Assembly (NCBI GenBank): GCA_946886185.1
Contig: CAMPIC010000012.1
Coordinates: 1 to 16,026, forward strand
Direction of reading: 5' to 3'
Origin: an uncultured bacterium
GTDB lineage: Bacteria; Eisenbacteria; RBG-16-71-46; CAIMUX01
Length of the DNA: 16,026 nucleotides
This document shows, piece after piece, positions 1-7,386 of the stretch. Under the pieces are notes generated by a model, which made no database searches, had not been told where the DNA came from, and saw only the letters and a program-made list of their open reading frames with translations. The translations under genes were made by a program, and so were the position numbers. Numbering within the stretch: the first letter of the stretch is position 1; every line of letters starts with the position of its first letter.

Positions 1-2
1 TT

Positions 3-920
3 CTGAAGCCCGATTCCGGTCGCATCGCGCTCGGAGACGATGTCTGGTGCGACACCGATCGTGGGATCGACCGACCCCCGCACCAGAGGCGCGTCGGATT
101 CGTCCATCAGGAGTTCGCGCTCTTTCCGCACCTGACCGTCCTGGAAAACGTGCTCTATGGAGCGCGGTCCCGTGGAAGCGCGAGGGATGCGGCGCTCCGA
201 GCAGCGGGTTCGTGGATCGATCAGCTGGGTCTCGCTCAACTTGCGGGCAGACCGGTGCAAGCGCTCTCCGGAGGACAACGGCAGCGAACCGCCCTCGCGC
301 GCGCGCTCGCTTCGGGAGCGGGTGTGCTCTTGCTGGATGAACCGTTCGGTTCCTTGGACGCGTCGACTCGAAATTCCGTCCGACGGCAGCTGAAGGAGTT
401 CCTGCGTGAGGTTCGGCTTCCGACCGTGATCGTCACTCATGACCCGACGGATGCGCTCGCTCTCGCCGACCGGATCGCGATCCTCGAGGATGGGCGCATG
501 AGTCAGATCGGGCCGGCGGAAGAGCTCCTGGCCCGACCGCAGTCGGCGTTCGTGGCCGAGCTGTTCGGAATGAACTTCTACCGCGCGAATCTGCGCGAGG
601 GAAGCGGACTTCGGGAAGCCACGGTCGGGACGGTCGTCTTTCATGTCGCGGGGCTGGAGGCTCCTGGCCCGGTCGCTCTGGCATTTCCACCGTCCGCAGT
701 GACGCTCTCTTTGGAGCGAGCTTCGAGCTCCGCCCAGAACGTCTTCGAGGGGATCGTGCGCGAGGTGGCGCCGCTCGTGGATCGCATGCGCGTGGTTTGC
801 GACTGCGGGATCCCGATCGTCGCGGACGTCGTCCGGGAGGCCTCCGCAACGCTCGGGTTGTATCCCGGTCGAGCCGTATGGGCGTCTGTCAAGGCGACCG
901 CGATTCGCGTCTATCGGTAA
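3..920 (+). CDS. ABC transporter ATP-binding protein, CysA/ModC/PotA-like (5' truncated)
   Basis: This is the ATPase subunit of an ABC importer, cut off by the window edge. The frame is open from base 3, so the ATG at 150 is internal. The Walker A loop lies outside the window. The remaining motifs appear in order: a Q-loop region (VHQEFALFPHLTVLENVLYG, about bases 99-158), the signature LSGGQRQR, Walker B VLLLDEPFGSLD, and the H-loop in VIVTHDPTDAL. After the nucleotide-binding domain there is a C-terminal extension of about 120 residues that resembles a TOBE-type regulatory domain. That architecture is typical of importers for sulfate, molybdate, iron(III) or polyamines. The substrate cannot be assigned because the permease and binding-protein genes are not visible. 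The gene is convergent with the DoxX gene, 20 bp away. ABC ATPase identity is near certain; the importer subclass is inferred from the domain layout. Confidence 0.93.
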   Translation: MKPDSGRIALGDDVWCDTDRGIDRPPHQRRVGFVHQEFALFPHLTVLENVLYGARSRGSARDAALRAAGSWIDQLGLAQLAGRPVQALSGGQRQRTALARALASGAGVLLLDEPFGSLDASTRNSVRRQLKEFLREVRLPTVIVTHDPTDALALADRIAILEDGRMSQIGPAEELLARPQSAFVAELFGMNFYRANLREGSGLREATVGTVVFHVAGLEAPGPVALAFPPSAVTLSLERASSSAQNVFEGIVREVAPLVDRMRVVCDCGIPIVADVVREASATLGLYPGRAVWASVKATAIRVYR

Positions 921-940
921 GACGCCTCGACAGCTGAGCC

Positions 941-1354
941 CTATCTGGCCGGCTGCGCGAGTGGCGCGCGACCGCGTCGCAATACCGAGTCGATGCTGAA
1001 CCCACCGGACCCATTGCCGGCCAGGAACAGGAAGATGAAGGCGAAGAGCACGGCGGGCTCGCCGTGATTCTGCAACGGCATCGGTCCATTGGGAACGTGT
1101 GCCATGAAATAGGCGACGGCCATCTCCCCGGAGAGCAGAAATGCCACGGGCCGTGTGAACAGTCCGAGCATGATGGCGATGCCTCCGACCACCTCGAGGA
1201 TGCCGGCGACCAGCATGAGCGGCGGAAGTCCGCTGCCTTCGGGCATACCCGTGCCCCCATACCAGCCGAACAGCTTCTGACCGCCGTGTTGCAAGAACAG
1301 AAAACCGGTCACGATCCGCAGCAGCACGTGAGTGATCTGATCTACTCCCTGCAT
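941..1354 (-). CDS. DoxX family membrane protein
   Basis: A 137-residue integral membrane protein with four hydrophobic stretches. It has the DoxX/DoxD-type N-terminus (LLRIVTGFLFLQHGGQKLFG) and the GILEVVGGIAIMLGLFTRP segment between the second and third helices. The conserved pattern near the end of helix 3 (EMAVAYFMAHVPNG) and the acidic, glycine-rich loop before helix 4 are also present. DoxX proteins are small inner-membrane proteins linked in various organisms to quinone-coupled thiosulfate oxidation or redox stress. Most family members have no defined biochemical role. The ATG at 1354 follows a GGAGGG element four bases upstream. The gene lies downstream of a type II NADH dehydrogenase on the same strand, separated by about 120 bp, so a shared quinone-linked role is possible but not shown. 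Confidence 0.9.
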   Translation of the reverse strand: MQGVDQITHVLLRIVTGFLFLQHGGQKLFGWYGGTGMPEGSGLPPLMLVAGILEVVGGIAIMLGLFTRPVAFLLSGEMAVAYFMAHVPNGPMPLQNHGEPAVLFAFIFLFLAGNGSGGFSIDSVLRRGRAPLAQPAR

Positions 1355-1475
1355 AGCGCCCTCCGATCCGCGACGATTACCGCCTGGGTTCCCGCTCCAT
1401 CAGCGCGTCCATGTTCTTGGCGCGTTGACTCGCTCGAAACTCGATGACTCGAAACGTCCAGCTCGATCACGAACA

Positions 1476-2831
1476 TCATGGGCTCCCTGACTGGCTGCGT
1501 GCCGCCTCGTCCGAGCCGATCGGCACGAACTCCGGCAATCGAGGAACCTGGATGTCGACGCGCGCATCGCCGGTGATGAGCCGCGCGTCGCGCACGTTGA
1601 GGAGCCAGCCCCAGAACCAGCTCAACAGGACCAAGAGTCGATTCCGAAATCCGATGAGGAAGAGGATGTGCACGCCTCCCCAGAGCAGCCATGCGGGGAA
1701 CCCGCCGACTTTCCAGTTTCCGATGTGCGCGACCGCCTTCGCCTTGCCGATGATCGCGAGGGATCCTTTGTCCCGGTACACGAACGGGGGGCGTTCGACT
1801 GACCCGGAACGTGCGCCCGCGCTTCGCTCGGCAACTTCGCGCGCGATCGTGCGACCCGCGTGCCGGCCCATCTGGATCCCGCCTTGCGCGACGCCAGGAA
1901 CCGGTTTGCCGGTGTCGCTCGAAATGCCCGCGGCCATGTCTCCCACCACGAACAGTTCGGGGTGGCCCGGGACCGAAAGGTCGGGACCCACGATCACCCT
2001 CCCCGCGCGGTCGAGTGGGACTCCGAGCGATTGCGTGACAGGGCTGGCCTTGACGCCCGCCGCCCAGAACACGTTTCGCACCGGAATGAACTCTTCGCCG
2101 ATGAAGACACCCTGTGCCGTGACGTTGGTCACGACCGACCTGAGCCGCACCTCCACTCCCATGCGTTCCAGGTCGCGCTGCGCGCGAGCGCTCAACTCCG
2201 GTGGGAACGGCGGCAGCACACGGTCGGCTCCTTCGAACAGGATGACCCGCGTAGTACGCGTGTCGATGTTCCTGTAATCCCGGGGAATCGTCTGACCCGC
2301 GATCTCTTTGATGGCTCCGGCGAGCTCGACTCCAGTGGGGCCGGCTCCCACGATCCCGAAGGTCAATGCCGCGCGCCGCGCCGCTTCATCTCCCTCGTAA
2401 TCTGCCGATTCGAAGGCCAGGAGGAGGCGCCTGCGCAGTTCGGTGGCGTCCTCGATGCTCTTCAATCCCGGCGCGATCGGCGCCCATTCCTCGTGACCGA
2501 AGTAAGCGTGCGTGGCGCCGGCCGCCAGGATGAGGTAGTCGTACTCGATATAACCGCCCGCCAGCATCAATCGCCTTCGCGCGACGTCGACGCCCGTGAC
2601 TTCGGCCAATCCGACCTGACAGTTCTTTTGCCCGCGCAGGATCGTGCGGATGGGGGAGCTGATGTCCGCGGGTGACAGGGATGCCGTAGCGACTTGGTAC
2701 AGCAGCGGCTGGAACAGGTGGTGGTTGCGGCGGTCGACCAGTCGGATCTCGACCGGTGCGCCCGCCAATGCCTTGGCCGCCGCGATGCCGGCAAACCCTC
2801 CTCCGACGATGAATACCTTGGGGACGGCTAT
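1476..2831 (-). CDS. ndh: Type II NADH dehydrogenase (NDH-2), probable ATA start
   Basis: A single-subunit FAD enzyme that passes electrons from NADH to quinone at the inner membrane without pumping protons. Counted from ATA at 2831 the protein is 451 residues, normal for NDH-2. It has an N-terminal FAD Rossmann motif ([18 protein letters not shown], residues about 5-22), the [14 protein letters not shown] segment, a second nucleotide motif for NADH ([16 protein letters not shown], about 159-174), and the FAD-contacting [10 protein letters not shown] (about 292-301) followed by [13 protein letters not shown]. The C-terminal part has two hydrophobic stretches ([15 protein letters not shown] and [13 protein letters not shown]) expected for membrane anchoring. 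The nearest conventional start, TTG at 2768, would delete the FAD glycine motif. In the correct frame no ATG, GTG or TTG lies between it and the AAGGAGG Shine-Dalgarno (2845-2839). ATA sits seven bases after that site and overlaps the upstream stop as ATAG. Function is firm; the start codon is inferred. Confidence 0.9.
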   Translation of the reverse strand: MAVPKVFIVGGGFAGIAAAKALAGAPVEIRLVDRRNHHLFQPLLYQVATASLSPADISSPIRTILRGQKNCQVGLAEVTGVDVARRRLMLAGGYIEYDYLILAAGATHAYFGHEEWAPIAPGLKSIEDATELRRRLLLAFESADYEGDEAARRAALTFGIVGAGPTGVELAGAIKEIAGQTIPRDYRNIDTRTTRVILFEGADRVLPPFPPELSARAQRDLERMGVEVRLRSVVTNVTAQGVFIGEEFIPVRNVFWAAGVKASPVTQSLGVPLDRAGRVIVGPDLSVPGHPELFVVGDMAAGISSDTGKPVPGVAQGGIQMGRHAGRTIAREVAERSAGARSGSVERPPFVYRDKGSLAIIGKAKAVAHIGNWKVGGFPAWLLWGGVHILFLIGFRNRLLVLLSWFWGWLLNVRDARLITGDARVDIQVPRLPEFVPIGSDEAARSQSGSP

Positions 2832-3143
2832 GCTCCGGCCTCCTTCATCGGCACGATCGTGATGGAACCGCTGCGCTCCACGATCGCGTACTTGATCTGG
2901 TTGAGCCGTTCGAGCCCTTGGAGCTCTCTCGCCGCCTCCAGGATATCCGCTTCGTCCACACGCACCTTGTCCATTCGCTCCTTGAGCATCTTTCCTTCCT
3001 CGATGACGACGAGTGGAACGCCGTCAGCAGGAGAACGAGATCGAAGCTCGAGTTTCGGACAGCGTGCGCTTGCCCGAGATCCGGAAGATCTGTGGCAGGT
3101 CTTGATGGACCTCGAGATCAGCCACGCGCTTGGGTTGCGCCAT
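2828..3143 (-). pseudogene. DUF421 (YetF-like) membrane protein remnant, frameshifted and internally deleted
   Basis: The downstream part, bases about 3030-2828, reads as an intact DUF421 C-terminal cytoplasmic domain: [26 protein letters not shown], then [19 protein letters not shown]. The frame entering it from upstream is not the DUF421 N-terminus. Two other frames carry fragments of that membrane domain. [11 protein letters not shown] lies in the frame of an ATG at 3143, preceded by AAGGAG six bases upstream. SSFDLVLLL follows in the third frame, and the C-terminal domain resumes immediately. A complete family member would have roughly 60-80 more residues, covering further transmembrane helices, between FDLVLLL and DGVPL. 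The locus therefore looks like a decayed gene with at least one frameshift and a substantial internal deletion. Its 3' end still holds the ribosome-binding site of ndh and overlaps its start, which may explain why this segment persists. Family assignment is from motif memory. Confidence 0.68.
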
Positions 3144-3230
3144 TGGCGGCTCCTTGCGGTATGAGCAACAGCTATGACTAAACGACGTTGCATAAATGTC
3201 ATGCCAAGCGTCTCTGGCGGTGCCGCAAAA

Positions 3231-3246
3231 TGTCCGGCATCGGACA
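3231..3246. repeat. Perfect dyad TGTCCG-N4-CGGACA, candidate operator or hairpin
   Basis: Six-base perfect inverted repeat with a GCAT centre, in the intergenic region between the leftward DUF421 remnant/ndh unit and the rightward small basic gene. It could be a protein-binding dyad or a small RNA hairpin. No T-run follows, so it is not a classical terminator. Confidence 0.4.
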
Positions 3247-3292
3247 ATTGCTAACAGCTTCGACCTGGGAGCCAGCCACCGGCATACAACTT

Positions 3293-3316
3293 ATTGATGT
3301 CCTGATTGATGTCCTG
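3293..3316. repeat. Tandem duplication of 12 bp (ATTGATGTCCTG x2)
   Basis: Two perfect, directly adjacent copies at 3293-3304 and 3305-3316, ending 42 bases before the ATG of the small basic gene. The unit is AT-richer than its surroundings and lies in the presumed 5' leader or promoter zone. It may be a duplicated regulator-binding site or simple replication slippage. Confidence 0.6.
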
Positions 3317-3358
3317 AGGGTTTCGACGGAAGCGACGGGGCGAAGAAGGAGGCTGGGA

Positions 3359-3556
3359 ATGGCAAAGGAGAAGAAAACCAAGCAGGGAACGACGAGAAGG
3401 AAGACGACTCCGAAAGGGGCGGAACAGGTGCGGCGCCGCGCGAAGTATCACGACAACGACGGCGAGACGGTCGGGAGCGCGGACAATCCACGGACACGCT
3501 TCGGAGATCGATCCAAGCTGCCGCAGGGCGGCGACCCGCCGGACGAAGATCGGTAA
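3359..3556 (+). CDS. Small basic hypothetical protein (65 aa)
   Basis: I do not recognise a family. The start ATG at 3359 has a strong Shine-Dalgarno (AAGGAGG, 3346-3352) with six-base spacing, which is the main reason to call it a gene. The product is very hydrophilic. The first about 30 residues are lysine/arginine-rich (MAKEKKTKQG, TTRRKTTPKG, VRRRAKYHD), and the second half is rich in Asp, Gly and Pro (NDGETVGSADNPRTR, GGDPPDEDR). There is no signal peptide, membrane segment or cysteine. It looks intrinsically disordered and could bind nucleic acid through its basic end, but nothing shows this. It is monocistronic as far as can be seen; the next gene starts 234 bp downstream. Confidence 0.65.
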   Translation: MAKEKKTKQGTTRRKTTPKGAEQVRRRAKYHDNDGETVGSADNPRTRFGDRSKLPQGGDPPDEDR

Positions 3557-3790
3557 CCAAGAACCGGATCTCCCCATTCTGTGGCGAATCGCTACGCTTT
3601 TCCGCATGAAGTTTTTGGAATTGAAGATGATGATTGACGCGTTCCCCGAGCCCGCAGACCCTCTGGTTTGTCCCCCTCTCCATTCACGTCTGATAGCTCG
3701 AACACTGCGTCCTTCGATCATTGCGCGCTGCGCGAGCGAAGCGAGGGAAGCCGGCTCGATCTTCGGTTTTTTCATTCAGGAGATCACAAC

Positions 3791-4744
3791 GTGCGCTGCA
3801 TCTTTTCGTCGACATTCCTTCTCCCGTTCGTCTGCGCGTCCCTGTTGGCGCCTCCGATGGCCTTCGCCGCCGCCGTGGATCTGACGACATCCGGTTCGTC
3901 GGGAAGCATCGGGGCCGCGCGCTTCTCGCAGGGCGTAGGAAACGAAACCGGCAGCATCGAGCCGTTCTTGCGCATCGAGAGAACCAGCATCGAACGGGGA
4001 CTCAACTCGGACGGTCCGTACACCATGAACGAAAAGCCTGGAAGCTGGACGCGCTCGATTCCGGTCGGGTCGTTCGAAACGACCGATTTGGACGGCGCGC
4101 CTTCGATTCGCATCCTTCTGGACATCAACGAGGATGTTCATCGGGCGCTCCTGTCCCTGGATCAGCTCATGATCTACACGGCGCCGCTCAGCACCTACAA
4201 CACGCTCGCGCAGCTGGGCGCGAACGGCACGCTCGTGTACGACCTCGGAGTCGGAAACAAGGTGTTGCTCAACGATGCGCTCGAAGCTGCCAGCGGTTTC
4301 TCCGACATGACGCTGTACCTGCCGTATCCTCTATTGGCTTCGCATCGGAGCGAGTATCTGTACCTGTATTGCAAGTTCGGGGCGTCCGGAAGGAGATACG
4401 TTGCCGACGGCGGCTTCGAACAGTGGTCCGCAGCCGGCGATCCGCCTTCGATCGGCGCGTGCTGCGCCGCCAACGCGAGTTGCGAGGTCGCGACCGAGAT
4501 CGACTGTGCGGCGCAGGAGGGCGCGTATCTCGGAACCATGTCCACATGTGAGCCGGATGTGTGCCGCCAGACGGCGGCCGCATGCTGCTTGCCGGATGGG
4601 TCATGTCTGCTGATTACGGAAAGCGAATGCGCCGCTCAGGGTGGATCCTACCTCGGCGACGAAGGATGCGATCCGAGTCCGTGTCGGGTCGTGCCCACCT
4701 ATGAGCGTTCCTGGGGGCAGATCAAGAACGCGTACCACCGCTGA
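3791..4744 (+). CDS. Secreted protein with two six-cysteine repeats
   Basis: The chosen start is GTG at 3791, preceded by AGGAG at 3778-3782. It gives a clean signal peptide (MRCIFSSTFLLPFVCASLLA then PPMAFAA, cleavage near residue 27) and a 317-residue protein. Residues about 28-215 form one compact-looking domain (IEPFLRIERTSIERGLNSDG, IRILLDINEDVHRALLSLDQ, YVADGGFEQW). I associate this with uncharacterised exported proteins but cannot name it. Two tandem cysteine modules follow at 223-258 and 264-298, each with the pattern CC-x5-C-x7-C-x12/13-C-x4-C. The protein ends in the tail SWGQIKNAYHR. The repeats resemble those scattered through secreted proteins of Planctomycetes and Eisenbacteria-like bacteria (from memory) and probably form disulfide-bonded mini-domains. 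Function is unknown. The gene stands alone and converges on the glycosyltransferase gene. Confidence 0.82.
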   Translation: MRCIFSSTFLLPFVCASLLAPPMAFAAAVDLTTSGSSGSIGAARFSQGVGNETGSIEPFLRIERTSIERGLNSDGPYTMNEKPGSWTRSIPVGSFETTDLDGAPSIRILLDINEDVHRALLSLDQLMIYTAPLSTYNTLAQLGANGTLVYDLGVGNKVLLNDALEAASGFSDMTLYLPYPLLASHRSEYLYLYCKFGASGRRYVADGGFEQWSAAGDPPSIGACCAANASCEVATEIDCAAQEGAYLGTMSTCEPDVCRQTAAACCLPDGSCLLITESECAAQGGSYLGDEGCDPSPCRVVPTYERSWGQIKNAYHR

Positions 4745-4811
4745 GGAGCGATTTCCGGGTGCGGATCTTCCACGAGGCTGGAGGATTGGGAATGGCAGAG
4801 CATTCGTGGTA

Positions 4812-6083
4812 TCAGGAGACGGAGCGCCGCTCGATCGGCTTGCCTGCCGCCACTGCTTCCAGCAGGTCCACTTCGTAGGCGAGCCGCTCATCCACGGTGA
4901 CGAGCAGCTCGCGGATGCGCTTGTGCGCCGCCTGGGCGAGACGATCGCGCCGCTCCGGGTCTTCGATCAGATCGGCGAGGAGATCGCCCAGGATCGGAAG
5001 CTCTTCCGGCGTCACCACGATTCCGTTCTTGCCGTGTTCGATCAGGTCCCGGGTCTGCCCGGAGTCGAGCGCCACAGCCACCCGGCCGCACGCCATCGTC
5101 TCGAAGACCGGATTGGAGGCGTTGGTCCGATCGAGCAGCGAGAGGACGAGATCGGCGGTTCGATACCACTCCGGGAGACTGCCGTGCTCGACGGGACCGG
5201 GAAATCGCACCGCATGCCCCAGCCCTCGCTGCGCGACATGCTCGACGAGGCGTGCGCGCTCCGGGCCGTCGCCGACCAGCGCCAGCACCGCCCCCGGCAC
5301 ACGCTCGAGCAGCCGGGGCATGGCATCGATCGCGCGCTCCAGTTTCTTCTCGAGGGCGAGGCGGGTCACAGTGATGAGCAACGGTTGATGCGGACCGATC
5401 TCGAGCTGCGCGCGGATCGCCGCGGAAGGTGGGCCGGGGCAGAATCGGCTGAAATCGAGTCCGTTTCGGATGTAGACGAAACGATCGAGGGGAAAGCCGA
5501 GCTGCCGGGCCGCTCGATCCCCTTGGGACCCGTCGTTGGTCACGATCATGAGGTTCGCCGGCGTGCGATACGCGACGATCTCGGGATAGTTCAAGAGGAA
5601 CCGGAAGCGATCGTCGAGCCGGAGGAAGCAGCCGAAGAGTCGAGTCACGTTCGGAATCCCGCACTCCTGCGCGACCTTTCGCGCCACGGGAGCTTCGAAG
5701 TGTCCCAGTGCAACCACCAGGTCGGGGCGCTCGCGGCGAGCGACTTCCAGACCGGCAGCCACCGCCCACTTCCGATAGGCGGTCCAGGCGCGATATCTCT
5801 CCCACAGGCGCAGGGGAAGTGGAAGATCGGTTCGCGGAACGAAGTCGCGCGCGGGCGCTTTTCGATGGAGGCGGAAGCCCCGGTACGTCTCCACTCCATC
5901 CGATTGTCCCGGGGCGGTGGGCAGCGAGACGTGTACGTCGTGGCCGCGCGCGACCAGCGTCTCCATCGTCCGGCTGAACGAGATCGAGCCGGCCCCTTCT
6001 CCCATGGACCAGAAGGCGGGCACGGAGAAGATGGCGAGGATGCTTAGCTTCCGGCTGGAAGCGTCGGGCGCGAGCTCGTTCAA
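4812..6083 (-). CDS. Glycosyltransferase, GT4-like (GT-B fold)
   Basis: A cytoplasmic or membrane-associated sugar transferase, likely acting on a lipid-linked or surface glycan. TTG at 6083 gives 423 residues, normal for GT4, and overlaps the radical SAM stop as TTGA. Longer in-frame readings extend into that gene and are rich in Arg with no family match. The N-terminal half has the donor/acceptor Rossmann features (ILAIFSVPAFWSMGEGAGSI, then METLVARGHDVHVSLP). The C-terminal half has LLITVTRLALEKKLERAIDA, VLALVGDGPERARL and the nucleotide-sugar-binding segment NPVFETMACGRVAVALDSG (Glu about residue 328). In the EX7E motif the position eight before that Glu is Thr rather than Glu, as in some GT4 subgroups. 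Together with its radical SAM partner it suggests a surface polysaccharide locus; donor and acceptor are unknown. Confidence 0.9.
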   Translation of the reverse strand: MNELAPDASSRKLSILAIFSVPAFWSMGEGAGSISFSRTMETLVARGHDVHVSLPTAPGQSDGVETYRGFRLHRKAPARDFVPRTDLPLPLRLWERYRAWTAYRKWAVAAGLEVARRERPDLVVALGHFEAPVARKVAQECGIPNVTRLFGCFLRLDDRFRFLLNYPEIVAYRTPANLMIVTNDGSQGDRAARQLGFPLDRFVYIRNGLDFSRFCPGPPSAAIRAQLEIGPHQPLLITVTRLALEKKLERAIDAMPRLLERVPGAVLALVGDGPERARLVEHVAQRGLGHAVRFPGPVEHGSLPEWYRTADLVLSLLDRTNASNPVFETMACGRVAVALDSGQTRDLIEHGKNGIVVTPEELPILGDLLADLIEDPERRDRLAQAAHKRIRELLVTVDERLAYEVDLLEAVAAGKPIERRSVS

Positions 6084-7225
6084 CGGTCGATCTTGCGCCC
6101 CGCTCCGCCGGCGGCGGCTTCGGAATAGATGGGAATCAGATCTCGAGCCTCGGAATCGAGGTCGCGCGATGGCGAGAATCCGCGCAGGTACTGGCATTTC
6201 GCGCACGCGGGGATCGTCGATCGCTTGCCCTGGAGGTGAGTCAGCCGAAACGCGCGCAGCTTCTCGCCGTTCCAGATCTCGTCCAGTGTGTTCGTCTTCA
6301 AATCGCCCACGATGGTGCCGAAGCTCCAGTCGACGCAGCACACCGAGACCTGACCGTCGAAGTTCACGGCCAACCGGGAAAACGGCTCCGGGCACACCAG
6401 TCGTTCGCGGAGAGGGGAGATGCTGTCCATTCCGGTGGCGGGCGTCATCCCGAGAGTGAAGTCCTTCACCTCAGACATCGACCAACCCATCAGCGTGTCC
6501 ACCGTGAGCATGTCGGCGATGGGGCCGAAGTCCTCCTCGAACTTCTTCTTCTCCTCGGGCTTGAGACCGGTGTCGGTGATCTTGACGAACACCCGGAGAG
6601 AGCTCTTGGCCCGCTGCTTGGCGAGATAGAGGATCTCCACGTTGCGGCGGACCTTTTCGTAGTCGCTGAAGGTCAGAGTGATGTCTTCATAGCCCTTGTC
6701 GCTGACGTGCTCCACCGAGATCCGGATCTGATCGAGCCCGCTTTCGGCGATCCGGGAGGCGAGCTCCTCGGTGATGAGGGCGCCGTTGCTCGTCGTCGAG
6801 ACGATGCGCGCCACGTTCCGCTTCTTCGCGTAGCGCACCATCTCCGGGAACTGCTTGTTCAGGAGCGGCTCGCCGTCCTTGTAGAGGTGGAGCAGAGAGG
6901 GACGCGAATCGTACTTCTCGATCATATCCGCGAGGTCGTCGACGATTTTCTGGAAGAGCTCGAGCTTCATCTGTCCGATCGGACGGCCGACCGACTTGAG
7001 GAGCGCGCGATCGCCGGTGGGGCAGAAGGTGCACTTGAAGTTGCAGAGATTGGTCGGGTCGAGATGGATCGTTTCCGGAACCGAAAGGGGCAGCGTGTCT
7101 CGCAACGGTTTCAGATGCTGCCTGCGGAACCTGCGCAGGCGGCGCCGCGTGGCCAGAGGCAGCCGATAATACAGGCTGCGTAAGCCCGAATGGATGGGAC
7201 CGAGCGAGAGTCGTCGATTCGACAT
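6080..7225 (-). CDS. Radical SAM/SPASM domain protein
   Basis: A 381-residue radical S-adenosylmethionine enzyme. The AdoMet [4Fe-4S] cluster motif is CNFKCTFC (Cys61, Cys65, Cys68), followed by the glycine-rich LLHLYKDGEPLLN segment that binds SAM. A SPASM-type C-terminal region supplies further cysteines for auxiliary iron-sulfur clusters: Cys278, Cys296-Cys297, then CAKC at 341-344. It also has the usual GDLKTNTLDEIWNGEKLRAFR linker. The first about 45 residues are basic (RRRLRRFRRQHLK) and may contact membrane lipids. SPASM enzymes modify peptides, sugars or other small molecules. The overlap with a glycosyltransferase gene and the divergent FemAB-like gene favour a glycan or envelope precursor as substrate, but no RiPP-like peptide gene is visible. 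It is the first gene of the leftward unit. Confidence 0.93.
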   Translation of the reverse strand: MSNRRLSLGPIHSGLRSLYYRLPLATRRRLRRFRRQHLKPLRDTLPLSVPETIHLDPTNLCNFKCTFCPTGDRALLKSVGRPIGQMKLELFQKIVDDLADMIEKYDSRPSLLHLYKDGEPLLNKQFPEMVRYAKKRNVARIVSTTSNGALITEELASRIAESGLDQIRISVEHVSDKGYEDITLTFSDYEKVRRNVEILYLAKQRAKSSLRVFVKITDTGLKPEEKKKFEEDFGPIADMLTVDTLMGWSMSEVKDFTLGMTPATGMDSISPLRERLVCPEPFSRLAVNFDGQVSVCCVDWSFGTIVGDLKTNTLDEIWNGEKLRAFRLTHLQGKRSTIPACAKCQYLRGFSPSRDLDSEARDLIPIYSEAAAGGAGRKIDR

Positions 7226-7282
7226 CGATGTACCTTGTGCCGGATGGCACCGAGCCAGGTCGCGTGAGAGAGGCCTACTCTG

Positions 7283-7304
7283 GAATGTCCGCCGAATGTC
7301 CGCC
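7283..7304. repeat. Tandem duplication of 11 bp (GAATGTCCGCC x2)
   Basis: Two perfect adjacent copies, at 7283-7293 and 7294-7304, in the 331-bp divergent region upstream of the radical SAM gene. They lie downstream of its candidate -10 box and therefore in its 5' leader. A duplicated binding site or slippage are both possible. Confidence 0.6.
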
Positions 7305-7329
7305 CCTCAGCTCTTGCTTCGGCGTTTGC

Positions 7330-7348
7330 GGTTCGGATCGTGCGAACC
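7330..7348. promoter_or_regulatory. Dyad GGTTCG-N7-CGAACC, candidate operator
   Basis: Perfect six-base inverted repeat with a seven-base centre, immediately downstream (in leftward direction) of the TATACT box at 7359-7354. A repressor bound here would overlap the predicted transcription start of the radical SAM-glycosyltransferase unit. Inferred from position and symmetry only. Confidence 0.4.
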
Positions 7349-7353
7349 AAGCG

Positions 7354-7359
7354 AGTATA
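7354..7359 (-). promoter_or_regulatory. Candidate -10 box (TATACT) for the radical SAM-glycosyltransferase unit
   Basis: On the minus strand the sequence reads TGTATACT, close to an extended -10 consensus, about 130 bases upstream of the ATG at 7225. The -35 region at 17-bp spacing (CTTCGG) is weak. It is plausible because it is the best -10 match in an otherwise GC-rich spacer. Confidence 0.35.
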
Positions 7360-7386
7360 CACCATGGGAGGGAGCCCCGAAGAGCG

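Noticed and set aside
3214..3232. Sigma-54-like promoter (TGGCGG...GCAAA)
   Set aside because: The spacing between the GG and GC elements is too short for the -24/-12 consensus.
3746..3772. Possible rho-independent terminator before the six-cysteine protein (T-run at 3767-3772)
   Set aside because: Only a 4-5 bp imperfect stem can be drawn before the T-run, and it lies just ahead of the ribosome site. Not convincing as a terminator.
4770..4809. Inverted repeat CCACGA...TCGTGG between the convergent genes at 4744 and 4812
   Set aside because: Six-base arms separated by 28 bases with no T-run. Expected by chance.
4641..6047. Open plus-strand frame of about 470 codons across the glycosyltransferase
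   Set aside because: Composition is Arg/Glu/His-rich with no family match. The minus strand gives a full GT4 protein.
6084..6395. N-terminal extension of the glycosyltransferase to an upstream ATG
   Set aside because: It would overlap the radical SAM gene by over 300 bases and encodes Arg-rich, unrelated sequence. The TTG at 6083 with TTGA overlap fits the family length.
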